DNA of 64,000 nt from Manduca sexta. Taxonomy: Eukaryota > Arthropoda > Insecta > Lepidoptera > Sphingidae. The notes beneath the pieces are model-generated. The model was not told where the DNA came from. It did not search any database and saw only the letters and a program-made list of their open reading frames with translations. The stretch's first letter is position 1; every line of letters starts with the position of its first letter. The DNA lies in assembly GCF_014839805.1 (NCBI RefSeq), contig NC_051124.1, positions 2,542,001-2,606,000 of the forward strand, written 5' to 3'. The position numbers were made by a program, and so were the translations under genes. Below are positions 1 through 12,409 of the stretch, piece by piece.

Positions 1-125
1 CAGCCTGTGTATATACAGTTCCAACAGGCCGGTATATTTGTGTCGACTGCTGAGGGGTACTCATCCTCGTCAGTCGACATTCCATTAGACCCTACTTACC
101 ATCAGATGCAGAAGGATCATTTTTC
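1..125. repeat. GTCGAC-type dispersed repeat, copy 1 (partial, at window edge)
   Basis: A short inverted motif, GTCGACTGCTGAGGGG ... CCTCGTCAGTCGAC, is followed by CTTACCATCAGATGCAG. The same arrangement recurs at about 755-935, 6760-6950, 26205-26400, 51440-51545 and 62905-62995. Confidence 0.65.
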
Positions 126-3100
126 CGTGCAAACAAAAAAAACTTATCCCAAAAAAACTCCTAATCCACATACCAACCTTCATACCGTACATTAAACCTA
201 TTTCCTCCGCGCGAGATAATTAGCAAACTCCATCAAAATTCATAGCGGAAGCCGATTACAATATAACAATATGGTGTAATGGGCAACCGTCCAATTAGGG
301 GGATATATGGCTCAACGCGTCGGCAATGTGCAGCGGAATGTAGTGCTTGCGAAATTGTAGCGTGGATGGAGAATCTAGAACACTACTTGGAAAAGGACGG
401 CTAGGTTCAAACTGTGTTTTAGGAAAAAGTGGGTAGGGTATGAAACCAAACTCGTCTTTGAGTACGATTTTAAGTAGACCTTTAATGTATTGAACTATTA
501 ATCAATACTTGAGCGCCAGATTTTAGCTGAATAGCCCCTGTTTAATAAACTAAACTTTGCTGTCAAAATACGTTATATGCTGTAGCTTAAGATGTTATTT
601 GAGATGTTGTTGATATGTGATCAATAAATAGCGACGCTCTTAAGATGCTGAATCCACTATCCAAAGAGATATTATATTGCATCTATTATTACCCTAGGTC
701 TCTCATATGCGAGAGCCTGTTATGATTTAAATATCACTATGTCATTGATTATAAAACGGGGGTGTGTATACAGTCTCTCCACTGCACCTCTTGGTAAGTA
801 GAATGAGGTCCAGAAATCATGTCGACTGACCTATGATTCTCCTTCGCCGGTCGACACAATTATGTCTGTTTGAACCGGATATACAAAGTGATCCCGGAAC
901 ACAATACTTACGTGGGACACTTTGGGAGGTTTTAAACCTAAGTGTGTAAAAACATTTTCATTTTGTGATCTGAATGTCATTGAAACAAGTGAAATTACAG
1001 AACGTATTGAAACTCGAAGTATTCAAACCTCCAAACATTTAAAATAAGAAGTATATTACACAGATAATTAAATAAGCAAAATCAATACCGCGCCCTGATC
1101 AACAGCTATGCTCTGTGAATATGTAAGGGCGTCTACATAATACACAAGATAATTTAAGCTTTTATCGAAGTTTTAGTAGCTCTTAAAAAACTCGATAAAG
1201 TAACCTTTCTAGATGGATAAAGCACCTTCTGTGATCTTATTGATGACGGCGACAGTTAAAAATCACGAATTAAAATATTAAACCAAAATTGAGTCAGAAA
1301 AGAGAAAAAAGAAATTTAACTACGCTATTATTAAATTAGAGTTCTTAATATTATTTAATCGTTAGATTTCGCCACGTAATATCTACGCAACCGCTAGCTT
1401 GTCAGTGTGATACTAAAATATATATCGTATAAACATAACTTGTAGGCACTGGGCCCTTCCAATGGTCGACATAAATGTACTGAGACTTAGGTCTCAGTAC
1501 AAATAATAAAATACTTTCCCAGGCATTCACAATAATCATTCAACATTCTTTATACGCTACGTCCGCCTAAGTCTAAATTAAACTGGGAATTTTAGGAACA
1601 ATAATCATCTGTACTACGTATTTTGTATATTGAATAGATTTGCACTTTCGCGTTAAATCCTACTAGGTTTTGACCGCGACACCGTCTGCAAATTTGGGAC
1701 AAAAGTACCATATACCATATAACTTCCAGTTACTTAAAAAGTTTTGAAATTAATATAAATATTTCTGGAAATTAACTTTAAAATCATAATTCATTTATAT
1801 CTTTATAATATTATAATGAATTTTGCATTTCAAATTAGATCACTAAATATTGCGTAATAATACCTAAAAAATATGGGCGTGTCCAAGAAACAGGAAATGA
1901 TATCATCCTTTACTCAGTAAGCACTAAATGAAAGCCAAAAAAACATAACATTCATATAATAAAATGGTAACTCGTTTTGATATATTTTTTTTTATTAACT
2001 AATTATGTTGTTAGTAGGCAATGCCCACAGCTCCGCGTCATTTACAAAATTATAAACGCATATATAAAATTGCCATTAACTTTTGCGACTTCAAAATTAC
2101 CCTTAAAATGAATCCGGGACATAATTTATCTTTGAGCATGTTACATTTAGCAATTTCTACATTTACTTGTAAACCCAAACAACTTCATAATCGTTCAATA
2201 GTATTAGTTAAATGTATCATTACGAACGAAACACGAACATTACGTACAAGTTACAAGTAGAATCGACGTTAAAAGTAGCTACAAATATTTAATTGCCTGC
2301 GAATCGGCACGCGTAAAAAAGGTGTTACGGGATAAATATTTTCCTGGGATAAAATTTGTCTACAGCACTAAGGAGTAATATAGCTTCCAATTAGAGAAAA
2401 AAAACAAAATTAGTTTAGTTTTTCCTGAAATAAGCGCGTTCAAACAAACAAACTCTCCGTATTTATATATTGGTATAGATTATCATGTACATTTTCCATT
2501 TCAGACATGTCAACCAATATTTTTCGTCTTCTAATGACATGTCAAAGGCCTTGGTTGAGACCTTTTTGCTGCATGCGTCGATGCACTCGTATGTGAACAC
2601 GGCTTATGCGAAGGTCTTTTTGCGTCGCATTTTTTATCTTTTGTTTAACTTTTCGCGTATTGTTCTTTGTTGTAAATGGAAATCAACGGTACATTCGGGC
2701 ATAAAGATATGACTTAGCTATAGATATTACGCAGTGAAAATCGCTGTACAACTGTAGATTCGATGGCCTATGAATTAAAATTCCTTATTATTATAATATT
2801 CCTATTATTTAAGTGGTCCTATACAAAAGAATCAATAAATTCATTCAAGATATGTTATAATTGTTATTCATCTATTCGCAAAATAAAGGTAAGTAGGAAC
2901 TGTTGAGATGACAATCTTTGTTTCGATCACAAGGGGCGCAATTTTCAGTTTTCCAAATTACGTTTCAATCAACGAAAATAAAGTGCGAACGCGCTGGTAG
3001 AACATCAGTAGAGAAGGCCCTACCTTAACAGTTACACAATTCAGTAAATGCCCAAAGGTTGTATTGTCACTTATAAATAATACAATAAACAAAACGTAGT

Positions 3101-4834
3101 CTTGTAGCTACTGACGCTAATCTCGAAGTTCATTGTCTTTATAACAACCTTCATAAAAACCTTTACAGCTAAACATCATTTACCGTTATAGCAGGATAAA
3201 AGACACCATTCTGAAGTAAATTTTCTACATAAGGAAACATTATTTTAAACTTATCCCAATTTAACGGCTCACAATTCCACTTAAGACATTATCGATTCTC
3301 ACCACATAAAATTCTTCCGCGGCGTGCATATGGCAGAGTAGTAAACTCATTACGTTCTCAGATAGTGTATGTAGGTGCGGCTGACCGTTTGTGGCACCGT
3401 TAACGTAAACTCGATCGTTCACGCGTTCGAGTGAAACGGAACGTGTAAATGTTACGTGGGAACCGCTCTAGTTCGGGATTTGAAAGTGATTTACCGGAAC
3501 GTTTCCGAACGAACCTGTCACTTGTCAGATTGTTTTGACGCATTTTGGCGGGAACCGCTTGTGAATTATGAATTTAATTTGCATAGAGATTGAAAAGTTA
3601 TGTCAACATTTATGCGATAAAAATGTTAAATAATCTTCCGAGTTCAATCAATTATGATGATGTAACACATGACTCATTTATACGTATCTTCTACATTTAG
3701 ATCACGAAGATATATATGAAAAGGTACTTTTAAATAATCAGTAAGTACATGATAAAAGAAAGAAACTCGTGACGAAAAAATAATGAAAATTGTATAGTAA
3801 AATATTGTAAGATTCGCAACGTATTTTTAAACAGCCTTAGTCCGCAACTGAATGAAAAAAGAAAAAGAATCTGACGTTTCTCTTTCAAATATAGAACAAT
3901 ATGGAACCTCACTATTTTTGCATGAATGCGTAAAGGGGACAAAATTTTAACAACGTCTAATGCGCGCAATTTATTACCCTGTGCTTAATGTCACCAATGG
4001 AAACACAAATATACTACAAGAGTTCCACGAATTACATATTGATATCTAAAAATATTTTCGTCAACTTTTGTAAATCATACGAAGATAATTTCTAAACCTT
4101 CAAAAATTGTTACAATGTTAAAACATTTTGATCTCAGTACTCTACCTAAAGATAATATGCACCATTTTAAATCACCTTAACCTAATCTTCCACATTTCTA
4201 AGACAAGATAACTTTCATTATGCAAAGAGAACCGAGATCTCTTTATGTCAACTACTCCGTGATTGATGAAGTTTTTACAAACTCAACTTTTTACGGATTC
4301 TTCTTACCAATAAGTATTATGAATACAAAGTTTTTGAGTTTTTTTGTGGAATCCTTACAATAACACCGAGGCTCGCTAGTAATGGGTCACTGGCGACTCC
4401 CGGCATTTCTAATATTAACGAATCGAAAAATTGCTCAATTTGATATCTCGTCAAACTTCCCAACGCATGCGCTAGATCACGAGAGAGTCGCCAAAACATC
4501 AACATTTATGCACCACTCATAACGTTACACAAATTATGTAAGATTTTGTGCGACCACTTTCCTCGCGCGGAACCAGTTTGTTATCGACAAGTATGCAAAT
4601 CCTTCGATAACGCAAAGCGTTCCACTCCCACGCCGCGCTAACACGATAACATCTACACACACGTGTTTAAAAGGTTAGGAACTTGATGGAAGTAAGGAAA
4701 TATTTTGCCTGGATAGTGATTACCTTTCTATTTTATAAGGTGATCTTCACCTGTCAAAAACATCCAAAAAATCGTGGATATAACGAAGACCATACGAATG
4801 ATTACGTAAGAAAAGGTTAGGTGCGTCACCAGAT
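126..4834. other. Gene-free AT-rich region
   Basis: Apart from the repeat at 755-935 and a perfect hairpin at 1477-1500 (10-bp arms, GTACTGAGAC), nothing is recognisable. Frames of 60-79 codons show no domain or splice support. Confidence 0.5.
755..935. repeat. GTCGAC-type dispersed repeat, copy 2
   Basis: Carries CTTGGTAAGTAGAATGAGGTCC, ATGTCGACTGACC...CCGGTCGACACAATTATG and ATCCCGGAACACAATACTTACG, shared with the copies at 6.8 and 26.3 kb. Confidence 0.65.
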
Positions 4835-5310
4835 CCGCCCTGTGGAATAGGGGCGTTTGGAGACTACCACCACGGTAAACCCCTGCCTGTCGTAAGAGGC
4901 AATTAATAGGGGCCACGAAGGGGCGGGGGCTGTCCGCCCTAGTGCATTTTTATGCATTTCTTGCACATTTTTCGGTTGACCCCCGGGATAGACGGCAGTG
5001 TGACGTTGACCTCATGTTGCCGGTGACGCTGAGAGCGTCCTTCGGTGCGCGGGAGCGGCCGCGGACGAAGACTCGGACCTGCTGTCTCGGGAAAGCCCGC
5101 AGTCGTTTCTTATGCGCCGAAGAGGGTCAACACGGAGTTTTAGTTGGTAGGCCGTTGCGTAGGGACTTAGGTTAAATTCATTGGTTAGGGACTCGGCCCG
5201 ACCGCCGCCCGAGGGTCCCGGGCCGCTACAATTGTCGGGTGCTCAATCGCCCCCCGCGAAGACTGGACGGTAGTAATAAGGGACTTTCTCCGCAAAAACA
5301 AAAAAAAAAA
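4835..5310 (+). mobile_element. Poly(A)-tailed retroposon with 15-bp target duplication
   Basis: A 476-bp GC-rich insert ends in an A-rich tail (CAAAAACAAAAAAAAAAA) and is flanked by GGTGCGTCACCAGAT (4820-4834) and GGTGTGTCACCAGAT (5311-5325), differing at one base. That is the structure of an L1-mechanism retroposition. The start has CCACGGTAAACCCCTGCC and CGTAAGAGGCAATTAATAGG, which I associate with lepidopteran non-LTR 5' regions. No reverse transcriptase is present, so it is non-autonomous or internally deleted. Frames inside it are not genes. Confidence 0.75.
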
Positions 5311-5329
5311 GGTGTGTCACCAGATAGGT

Positions 5330-5660
5330 AATTTGTACCATAAATAAACTAAGATGAAATCCAGCCTACCTCTATGTGGTTGTATTACGGTGCTACTAAA
5401 GTGCTGATGTCTCTTGAGTCCGAAATTGCATTAGGCTCTCCCCCTATCACATCATGGGACGGAATACATAGGTGGAAAGTAGGTTCAATACAATACAGTA
5501 TTGCTGTGTAAAATCAGAAGAATCGTGTACACTTTGTCGAATTTAAATGAAAAGAATATGGAGTAAAGAAGGATGGTGGATGTTCTATGTTCTATATTGA
5601 GGGGCTCCATTTTCCGCACTTAGCCCGTAAGGATGGTGGATATCTGAGCTTTCTAATATA
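5330..5660. repeat. Probable old retroelement fragment
   Basis: Contains the block CGAAATTGCATTAGGCTCTC ... CACATCATGGGACGGAATAC, which I associate with dispersed lepidopteran repeats, and GTAAGGATGGTGGATATCTG repeated in diverged form within 60 bp. Ends not defined. Confidence 0.35.
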
Positions 5661-5667
5661 CAATTGT

Positions 5668-5965
5668 ACTAGCGACCCGCCCCGGCTTCGCACGGGTGCA
5701 ATGCTGATACTAAATACACTACAGAAAAACTGTGAACGTTGTATATAAAAACATAGAGGCCCGCTCTGGCTTCGCACGGGTATAACATAACAAAATAACA
5801 GTATTTCGCCACTATTTAATCGAGGTTATTATACATATAAACCTTCCTCTTGAATCACTCTATCTATTAAAAACCGCATCAAAATCCGTTGCGTAGTTTT
5901 AAAGATTTAAGCATACAAAGGGACAGAGAAAGCGACTTTGTTTTATTTTATACTATGTAGTGATA
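5668..5965 (+). repeat. Dispersed retroelement fragment with CCCGGCTTCGCACGGG motif
   Basis: Two motif copies, CCCGCCCCGGCTTCGCACGGGT-like, occur 90 bp apart. They are followed by AACCTTCCTCTTGAATCACT, CCGCATCAAAATCCGTTGCG and GCGACTTTGTTTTAT. This block order is typical of a widespread invertebrate interspersed repeat; class not assigned. Confidence 0.55.
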
Positions 5966-6079
5966 GTGAAAACTCGCCATAGTGGCTCGTTCTGATGAGT
6001 TTGGTGAGCCTGGCAGGACAGACTAAAGACCAACACAACGTTCGTCGTCAAAAAATTATGTAAAATAAGCCTCGACTAG

Positions 6080-6490
6080 ATGCAATAGCCTAGTTGGTTG
6101 TGGAACGGACTGCCGAGACGAATGTCCGCAGGTTCGAAACCCAAGGGCATACACCTCAGACTTTTCAAAATTATTATGTGTGTATTCTTAACAAATATAT
6201 GAAATTGATAAAAAAAATCGACGTGGAGATCCTTGGGGGAGGCCTATGTTCAGCAGTGGACTTCCTGTGGCTGAGATGATGATGATGATTCTTAGTGAAT
6301 TATCGCTGTCTTTAACGGTGGAAAAAAAACATCGTGAGGAAACCTGCATTTCTGAGAAGTTCTCTACGGGAATTAAGAGGGTGTGTGAAGTCTACCAACC
6401 CGCACTAGGCCAGCATGGTGGACCAAGGCCTAATTCCTCTGAGTAGCAGAGGACGCCCGTGTCCATCATTGTGACAGTATATAATACAGA
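6080..6490 (+). mobile_element. tRNA-derived SINE, interrupted by a nested insertion
   Basis: The head has a tRNA-like A box (TAGCCTAGTTGG) and B box (GGTTCGAAACCC). The body (AACATCGTGAGGAAACCTGC, GTGTGTGAAGTCTACCAACC, CTAGGCCAGCATGGTGGACC) matches the copies at 9.2 and 13.7 kb. It is split at 6190 by a 97-bp insert. Confidence 0.8.
6191..6287 (+). mobile_element. LINE/SINE tail nested in the SINE, 7-bp target duplication
   Basis: It carries GGAGGCCTATGTTCAGCAGT, a common lepidopteran retroposon tail, and ends in (GAT)n. The sequence ATTCTTA flanks it on both sides (6184-6190 and 6288-6294), and removing it restores the SINE alignment. Confidence 0.75.
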
Positions 6491-6759
6491 GCTAATATTA
6501 TTATTACAGGACTGATATTATTATTATTTACAATACAATCTCCATAATGGGCCTGAAGAGCCTAGTCCAGGAACCAGCCATACATCTTAATCATAATTCT
6601 GCCGATTATCGAACGACAGCGTCCCACGACGATCGATATGTCCTATACGTTGCGACTGTTACATACCATTAAACACAATGCCTGTTGAAGTTTAGATACA
6701 AAAGTGAACACAAGTTTCGCATTAAGATAATATTCCTGCAGTGACTGTATGTACAGTCA

Positions 6760-6950
6760 GCCACAAAAGTGCACCTGATGGTAAGTGGAGTAGGAGTCCA
6801 GTAGAATGTCGACTGACGAGAAATTACCCCTTGGCAGTCGACACGATTGTGTCGGTCTATTGGACATAATAGACTGACACAATGCGACACACTTACGTGA
6901 GCCACTATGGCGAATTTTAACACCTGTGTACGGTGGTCGCTATCCAAGTG
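6760..6950. repeat. GTCGAC-type dispersed repeat, copy 3
   Basis: Same core (AATGTCGACTGACGAG ... CAGTCGACACGATTGTG), then ACTTACGTGAGCCACTATGG and a GGTGGTCGCTATCC tail. The 92-codon minus-strand frame over it is not a gene. Confidence 0.7.
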
Positions 6951-7305
6951 GTACTACCACCAGCAACGCCTAACCTTAATCGAAATTGATTTTTCTTTGT
7001 GGAAAATAAATAAAAAATAAAGAATTGTTACTAAGGAGACAGAAGTTTAAAGGCGACAAATTTCAAGTTTGTTCAGCTACTTTTGTGTCTGATTGTACAC
7101 TATACACTTCGGTACGTCTCGATACGCCCACAGAACTTGCTAGGAACCATTTGTATGTTGCCGAACGAATTGTGACTGCTGTTGCAATACTTTGTACTTA
7201 GGTTTAATTAAATGCCAGAGCGAAGTGACTATACATGGACTTTATAGTATGAGTAGGTAAGTAGATATTCATAGCGTTACATGTTTTTTATTCTGTATTT
7301 TTAAA

Positions 7306-7358
7306 TTCATATACATATAGAAATGTATTCAATTAATACATTTCTATATGTATATGAA
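7306..7358. repeat. Perfect AT-rich hairpin
   Basis: Arms of about 24 bp (TTCATATACATATAGAAATG inward) are separated by a few bases. Likely a relic of a palindromic element or cruciform-prone DNA. Confidence 0.7.
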
Positions 7359-8456
7359 AATGATAAAAAAGTAGAAATCGAACTCCTTTGTTTTCTGAAA
7401 TTAAAAAATATACCTCCTTTACGGATCTTTGCGGTTAAAATTATTAAATGTTCAACATTCTCGATAGTATTTTGAAAATATTTTAACATAACCAAATAAG
7501 ACTTTCTATTTAATCCCGAATTTCTTAATATTTAGATAGAGTTAATATAAACCAGAACTTTCTATATTAAAAACAATTTTCCCATTATAGTTTAGTCAAA
7601 CATTTAGTAACTAACAAAATAGCAACCTTCAGTTAACGCAATACGAACCAAAAATTTTACAATTATAATTGTAGCTACTAATTAATTACCATTTAATAAT
7701 GAATTGCACGCCATTGCTACGGCCATGGTCAGGCGTTGATCTTTCCTTTGCATTGTTACTTTTATCTATTTCCCGCCAATTTAATATAGCGGGAAATTTT
7801 GCAAGTCATACTCTATGGTCTCTCTTAAAGCTCTATGATTCAGATCCACGTCGTTACTTTGGAACCACTTATTTTTTGGACTCGATTGTAGTCTCAAAGG
7901 TAAAAAAAATGTACAAAAGAGAGATAATTCACGAGAAGATATGACGGGGAATGCCAGTCACTCTGATATGGGACAGGCAATACCAAGCACCCGTTGTTTA
8001 TTTTATTGATAACTCATACGAATTATAATTACTGAACTTGTTTAATCCCAAAAACTCATAATTTTTATAGCTTAGAACGCTACTACGATTCACAATCATA
8101 CTAAACATACTAAAGCAACCTTACTTACATTTTGTGTTGTTATTATAAATCTTTTTATTCTACATATTGTTTACACAAAATACATTATAATACACAAAAA
8201 TTTAAGTTTATTTATATTGAAAATAAATCAATAAAAATATATGTGGTATTACATTAATATTATTTATAAAAAAACGTGCAGTATGAAGCCTTCGCATTTC
8301 TAAAGTAAACGTATATCGTCCGTTCCAATGTTGTGTAATATAAACCTTCTCGTGTCGGTTTAGCCGCAGACAATTCGAAACTTTTTACAAGCACGAGTAT
8401 TATAGGAGTCTCCAATACTTATAGCCTCTCTATACTTATATATAAAATGCATCTTT
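7359..8456. other. Gene-free stretch
   Basis: AT-rich. The 81-codon plus-strand frame at 7699-7944 has no recognisable domain. No repeat boundaries seen. Confidence 0.45.
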
Positions 8457-8504
8457 CATCATCATCATCATCAGCCCACGAAGTCCACTGCTGAACATGG
8501 GCCT
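8457..8504 (-). mobile_element. Retroposon tail (ATC)n, host of the hAT MITE
   Basis: On the minus strand this is CCCATGTTCAGCAGTGGACT followed by (GAT)n, the same tail type as at 6191-6287. The hAT-type MITE at 8513 interrupts it. Confidence 0.6.
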
Positions 8505-8512
8505 CCTAAAAT

Positions 8513-8864
8513 CAGGGTCGTAGCTAGACTTGAATTTAAGGTAGGGCAGCTGTTATTACAAGCAGGGGGGAAATAAAAATGTTACCAAATCTAATCTGCT
8601 CCATCGATTTTTGGTTCCCTAGACTCGTGAACGTGAGCAAAAAAAAAAGATTGTAACAAAATTCCCATAAATCTCGAAAAAGAGTTACTTCACCCATCAA
8701 TACGAATAACTCTTACTATGGGACCAACTTCCAAATCGTAAAATAAAAAAAACCCGCTGCTCCATATATTTTCATTAAATAGTAATGTACAATTTTGTTA
8801 ATTATTAAGGTAGTATTTTAAGGTAGGGCATTGCCCCACAATGCCCCCCCTAGCTACGGCCCTG
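8513..8864. mobile_element. hAT-type MITE, copy 1
   Basis: Terminal inverted repeats CAGGGTCGTAGCTAG and CTAGCTACGGCCCTG, with an 8-bp target duplication CCTAAAAT (8505-8512, 8865-8872). It is 352 bp with no ORF for a transposase. Nearly identical ends occur at 35373-35795. Confidence 0.88.
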
Positions 8865-9186
8865 CCTAAAATGCATTTTTATCATTATGCAATCCAAAGG
8901 ACGACAGGAGGGAGCAGCAAAGGTTGGGAAAGATAAAGTTCCTGAAAGATTGTCGGTAGCTACAATCTATGCTTTACTACCAAACGGATTCACTAAAGAG
9001 CAATTAGTGGTTTTCGTATTGAAGCTCAGATCGTGCAAATATGACTCTAAAAATATAAATGTGTTATATAGAATAGCAATAGATTTTATTTGCCGCGATA
9101 TGATTCATTATTCCATATCATTATCGTACGGATATAATGATGAGTAATTAGCCTATCCCTCCGTGAAAATATGTACAAGGCTGTTA

Positions 9187-9475
9187 TAATATACTGTCCT
9201 ACTGTTAGGCACGGGCCTCCTCCATTACTGAAAGGGATTAGGCCTTAGTCCACCACGCTGGCCTATAGCGGATTGGTAGACTTCACACACCCTCAAAATT
9301 CCTATAGAGAATTTCGGAAGTATGCAAGTTTCCTCACGATATTTTCCTTCGCCGTTTTCACCGTTGAAGCAAGCACATAATTTTAGAAAAATAAGAGTTG
9401 CGTGCCCTTGAGTTTTGAACCTGCGGACATACGTGTCGGCAGTCCGTTCCTCACCCGACTAGGCGATCATCGATT
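9187..9475 (-). mobile_element. tRNA-derived SINE, minus orientation
   Basis: Reverse complement of the SINE at 13.7 kb (GGTAGACTTCACACACC, TCCTCACGATATTTTCC, CCGTTCCTCACCCGACTAGG). Flanked by AGGCTGTTA (9178-9186 and 9476-9484), a 9-bp target duplication. Confidence 0.85.
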
Positions 9476-9484
9476 AGGCTGTTA

Positions 9485-11271
9485 ATAAAAACAATCACAA
9501 AACAATTCTAAATCACGATAAAACACAAAACGCAATTTAAGATGTAAAAAAACGTACGTAAATGAAATGCAACTCTCGTGAATTGATAAACGGGCGTTCT
9601 TGGCGCGGTGTCGCTACGTTGCAAAATACCTCGATTGCACTTTCGTGTACCAATCTTCTAATTGTTGTGTAGAAAGTCATAGTTGCAGTTTTTTAACTAT
9701 CCAACGCTTCCGAGCGCTGGTGTCTTACGAAACGTGATTACAATTAAAATACTACAAATTGTTTTATACAATTGCTTTGTGTGATGTTTTATCGTACCAC
9801 GGTAAACCCTTAAACCTGATGGTGTGTGATTAATAATATTGTCAACCACCAAGAAGTTTCTCGAAAATCGACAAAACATTATTTACCTTGTTTTACTAGT
9901 TGTAAAAACACCGGTTGAACCTGAAATCGGAAGCGTCAGAAACAGCCCTTAAGACGTTTTCAGCATGACAATATTGGTCGCACATAATTATGTTAATTCG
10001 TTTAATAAAAGAGTTTGAAACATTATTAAAACTTTAAAAAGAAGTGGTGAAGTAATTGCATTATATCAACCTCACCCCTGAGAATGGGTAATTCTTTAAA
10101 ATATGTTTGTAAACGTTTCCAAAAAATATATATTGTCAATGCGGTTTAAATTGTTGTATATCGTCTACACGCGTAGCTTATCCAGACGAACCACAAGAAT
10201 TGTGATGTTGGTTCAGTGACGAAATATTAAAGGCGATTTACTAATTATTATATTTTATTCCACCGAATGCACGTCCATATACGGAAGGACATTTGCCGAG
10301 GCTCACACTTCAATGCGTATACCGCTTAATTGTAATTGCACATGTCTATGAGGACTCGCGAACATTTCCCCTTTTCCTCCCGTTCGCCCATCCTATAGGG
10401 GTTCTCAACCTTCCTCCGCACTTCCCCCCTCATGGGAGGAAATTCCCAACTTTCCTCTGGGCGCTTGCAATTGCTAAGCCGGGAAATTCCAATACTCTGT
10501 TCGCAGGTTCCCCCGGTGTAGACTGCAGGAACGCCTACTCTAAAAAAACTGCCTTTATTGGGGCTAATTATCAACCAGTCTGACGGGAAGGCTGTCGATA
10601 GTTCCTATGGTAAATGGCACCGTGATTTAAACAGACTAGTCATTCGAGCATACTAACACACCAACAATTAAATTCGCAATTATTACAGACAATTTTGTTC
10701 TACGGTAATCAATAACGGACGTCAACATTACCTTCAGTGGTGCGTGATTTTTGTGCGTTTCCATTTATTTAACGTGAAGATTCCTCGCTAACAAGATGAA
10801 AGTCGGATCACACTCTTAATGAATTCCACCGGCATTCCTGCGGTCTCGCGGGATCTCGGAAAGTGAACGACGTGTTTTGTCTTCGGCGATTTCACTAATT
10901 TAACTAATTAGTGGTTAAAATTAATTAAGTTTGTGCATTGCATCTCTAATTGTCTACGTTTATCTGCAGTTTTTGCCGTCTTACTGAAGATTATAGTGAT
11001 GAAAGTACAGTACTTAACGTAAAGCATAAACACAAATATTTTGTTGATAAAATATTCCGTTTCCCCTCAATACAATCCAAGTTCAAACTAACTTTTGGAA
11101 CTAAATAATTGTCCAATAACAGAAATAAAGTAAATAAACATTTATGTACAGTAGCCACGTGAGCTGGCCACCATAGAAATTACTTGGACATTTAGTCCTT
11201 CACAAAATACAGTGCCGTCATAAAGAAACGAAGCAAATTTTACATAATAGTTAACTTATCATATCTATACT
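9485..11271. other. Gene-free stretch
   Basis: Contains overlapping 96- and 82-codon frames at 10293-10583 on opposite strands over a GC-richer block (about 10340-10590) holding TAGGGGTTCTCAACCTTCC, which resembles hAT ends, but no partner end was found. Nothing coding could be supported. Confidence 0.45.
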
Positions 11272-12409
11272 TCTATACTATTATATAAAGCTGAAGAGTT
11301 TGTTTGTTTGTTTGTTTGTTTGTTTGAACGCGCTAATCTCAGGAACTACCGGTCCAAACTGAAAAATTCTTTTTGCGTTGGATAGCCCTTTGTTCGTGGA
11401 GTGCTATAGGCTATATATCATCACGCTATACCCAATAGGAGCGGAGCAGTAATGGCTAATCTCAGGAACTACCGGTCCAAACTGAAAAATTCTTTTTGCG
11501 TTGGATAGCCCTTTGTTCGTGGAGTGCTATATGCTATATATCATCACGCTATACCCAATAGGAGCGGAGCAGTAATGGCTAATCTCAGGAACTACCGGTC
11601 CAAACTGAAAAATTCTTTTTGCGTTGGATAGCCCTTTGTTCGTGGAGTGCTATAGGCTATATATCATCACGCTATACCCAAAAGGAGTGGAGCAGTAATG
11701 GCTAATCTTAGGAACTACCGGTCCAAACTGAAAAAATCTTTTTGCGTTGGATAGCCCTTTGTTCGTAGAGTGCTATATGCTATAAGTATATCATCACGCT
11801 ATACCCAATAGGAGCGGAGCAGTAATGGTTAATCTCAGGAACTACCGGTTCGAAATGAAAAAATCTTTTTGTGTTGAATAGCCCTTTGTTTTTGGAGTGC
11901 TCTAAGTTATATATCATCATGCTATGACCAATAGGAGCGGAACAGTAATGGCTAATCTCAGGAACTACCGGTTCGAACTGAAAAAATCTTTTTGTGTTGA
12001 ATAGCCCTTTGTTTTTGGAGTGCTCTAAGTTATATATCATCACGCTATGACCAATAGGAGCGGAGCAGTAATGAAACATGTTGCAAACACGGGGACAATT
12101 TTTTAGTTTTGAGAGCTTCCGTTGCGTGCGTTGCGTAAACGGTTAAAGTTATGCAACAATGATGTATGACGGGATTGTTCCTCTTAAAAAGTTGTAAAAA
12201 ATATATTATAAAACATAGTCCCCCGCTGCATCTGTCTGCCTGAACGTGTTAAACTCAAAAACTACCCAACGTATTAAGATGAAATTTGGTATGGAGTCAG
12301 TTTGAGACCCTGGGAAGAACATAGGCTCCCGGGAAACCACTACTTTTATAACGGAAAACTTTAGCCTGAAAAACTTTATAACGCGGGCGGAGCCGCGGGC
12401 AAAAGCTAG
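11272..12409 (+). mobile_element. Non-autonomous Helitron with internal 123-bp tandem array
   Basis: The 5' end TCTATACTATTATATAAAGC and the 3' end GCGGGCGGAGCCGCGGGC (hairpin), then AAAAGCTAG|T, are Helitron hallmarks; the right flank is T and there is no target duplication. No Rep/helicase ORF. The 5' half is six tandem 123-bp units. Confidence 0.85.
11331..12073 (+). repeat. Six 123-bp tandem units inside the Helitron
   Basis: Units begin CTCAGGAACTACCGG at about 11338, 11461, 11584, 11707, 11834 and 11957. Spacing is 123 bp except one 127-bp unit. Because 123 is divisible by 3, the minus strand shows a periodic open frame (11780-12079) that is not a real protein. Confidence 0.92.

Noticed and set aside
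4942..5175. 77-codon ORF
   Set aside because: Lies within the GC-rich non-coding retroposon; composition reflects GC content.
6094..6150. tRNA-like A and B boxes
   Set aside because: Part of a SINE head with the SINE body following; it does not fold as a complete tRNA with an acceptor stem.
10293..10583. 96- and 82-codon ORFs on opposite strands
   Set aside because: Overlap in a moderately GC-rich block; no domain, splice support or conserved motif.
11331..12073. Regular repeat array that might suggest a CRISPR
   Set aside because: Head-to-tail 123-bp units with no unique spacers, in a eukaryotic genome and within Helitron ends.
11780..12079. Periodic minus-strand ORF of 99 codons
   Set aside because: It is the translation of the 123-bp tandem units inside a Helitron; the period is divisible by 3, which keeps the frame open. 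No start context or domain.
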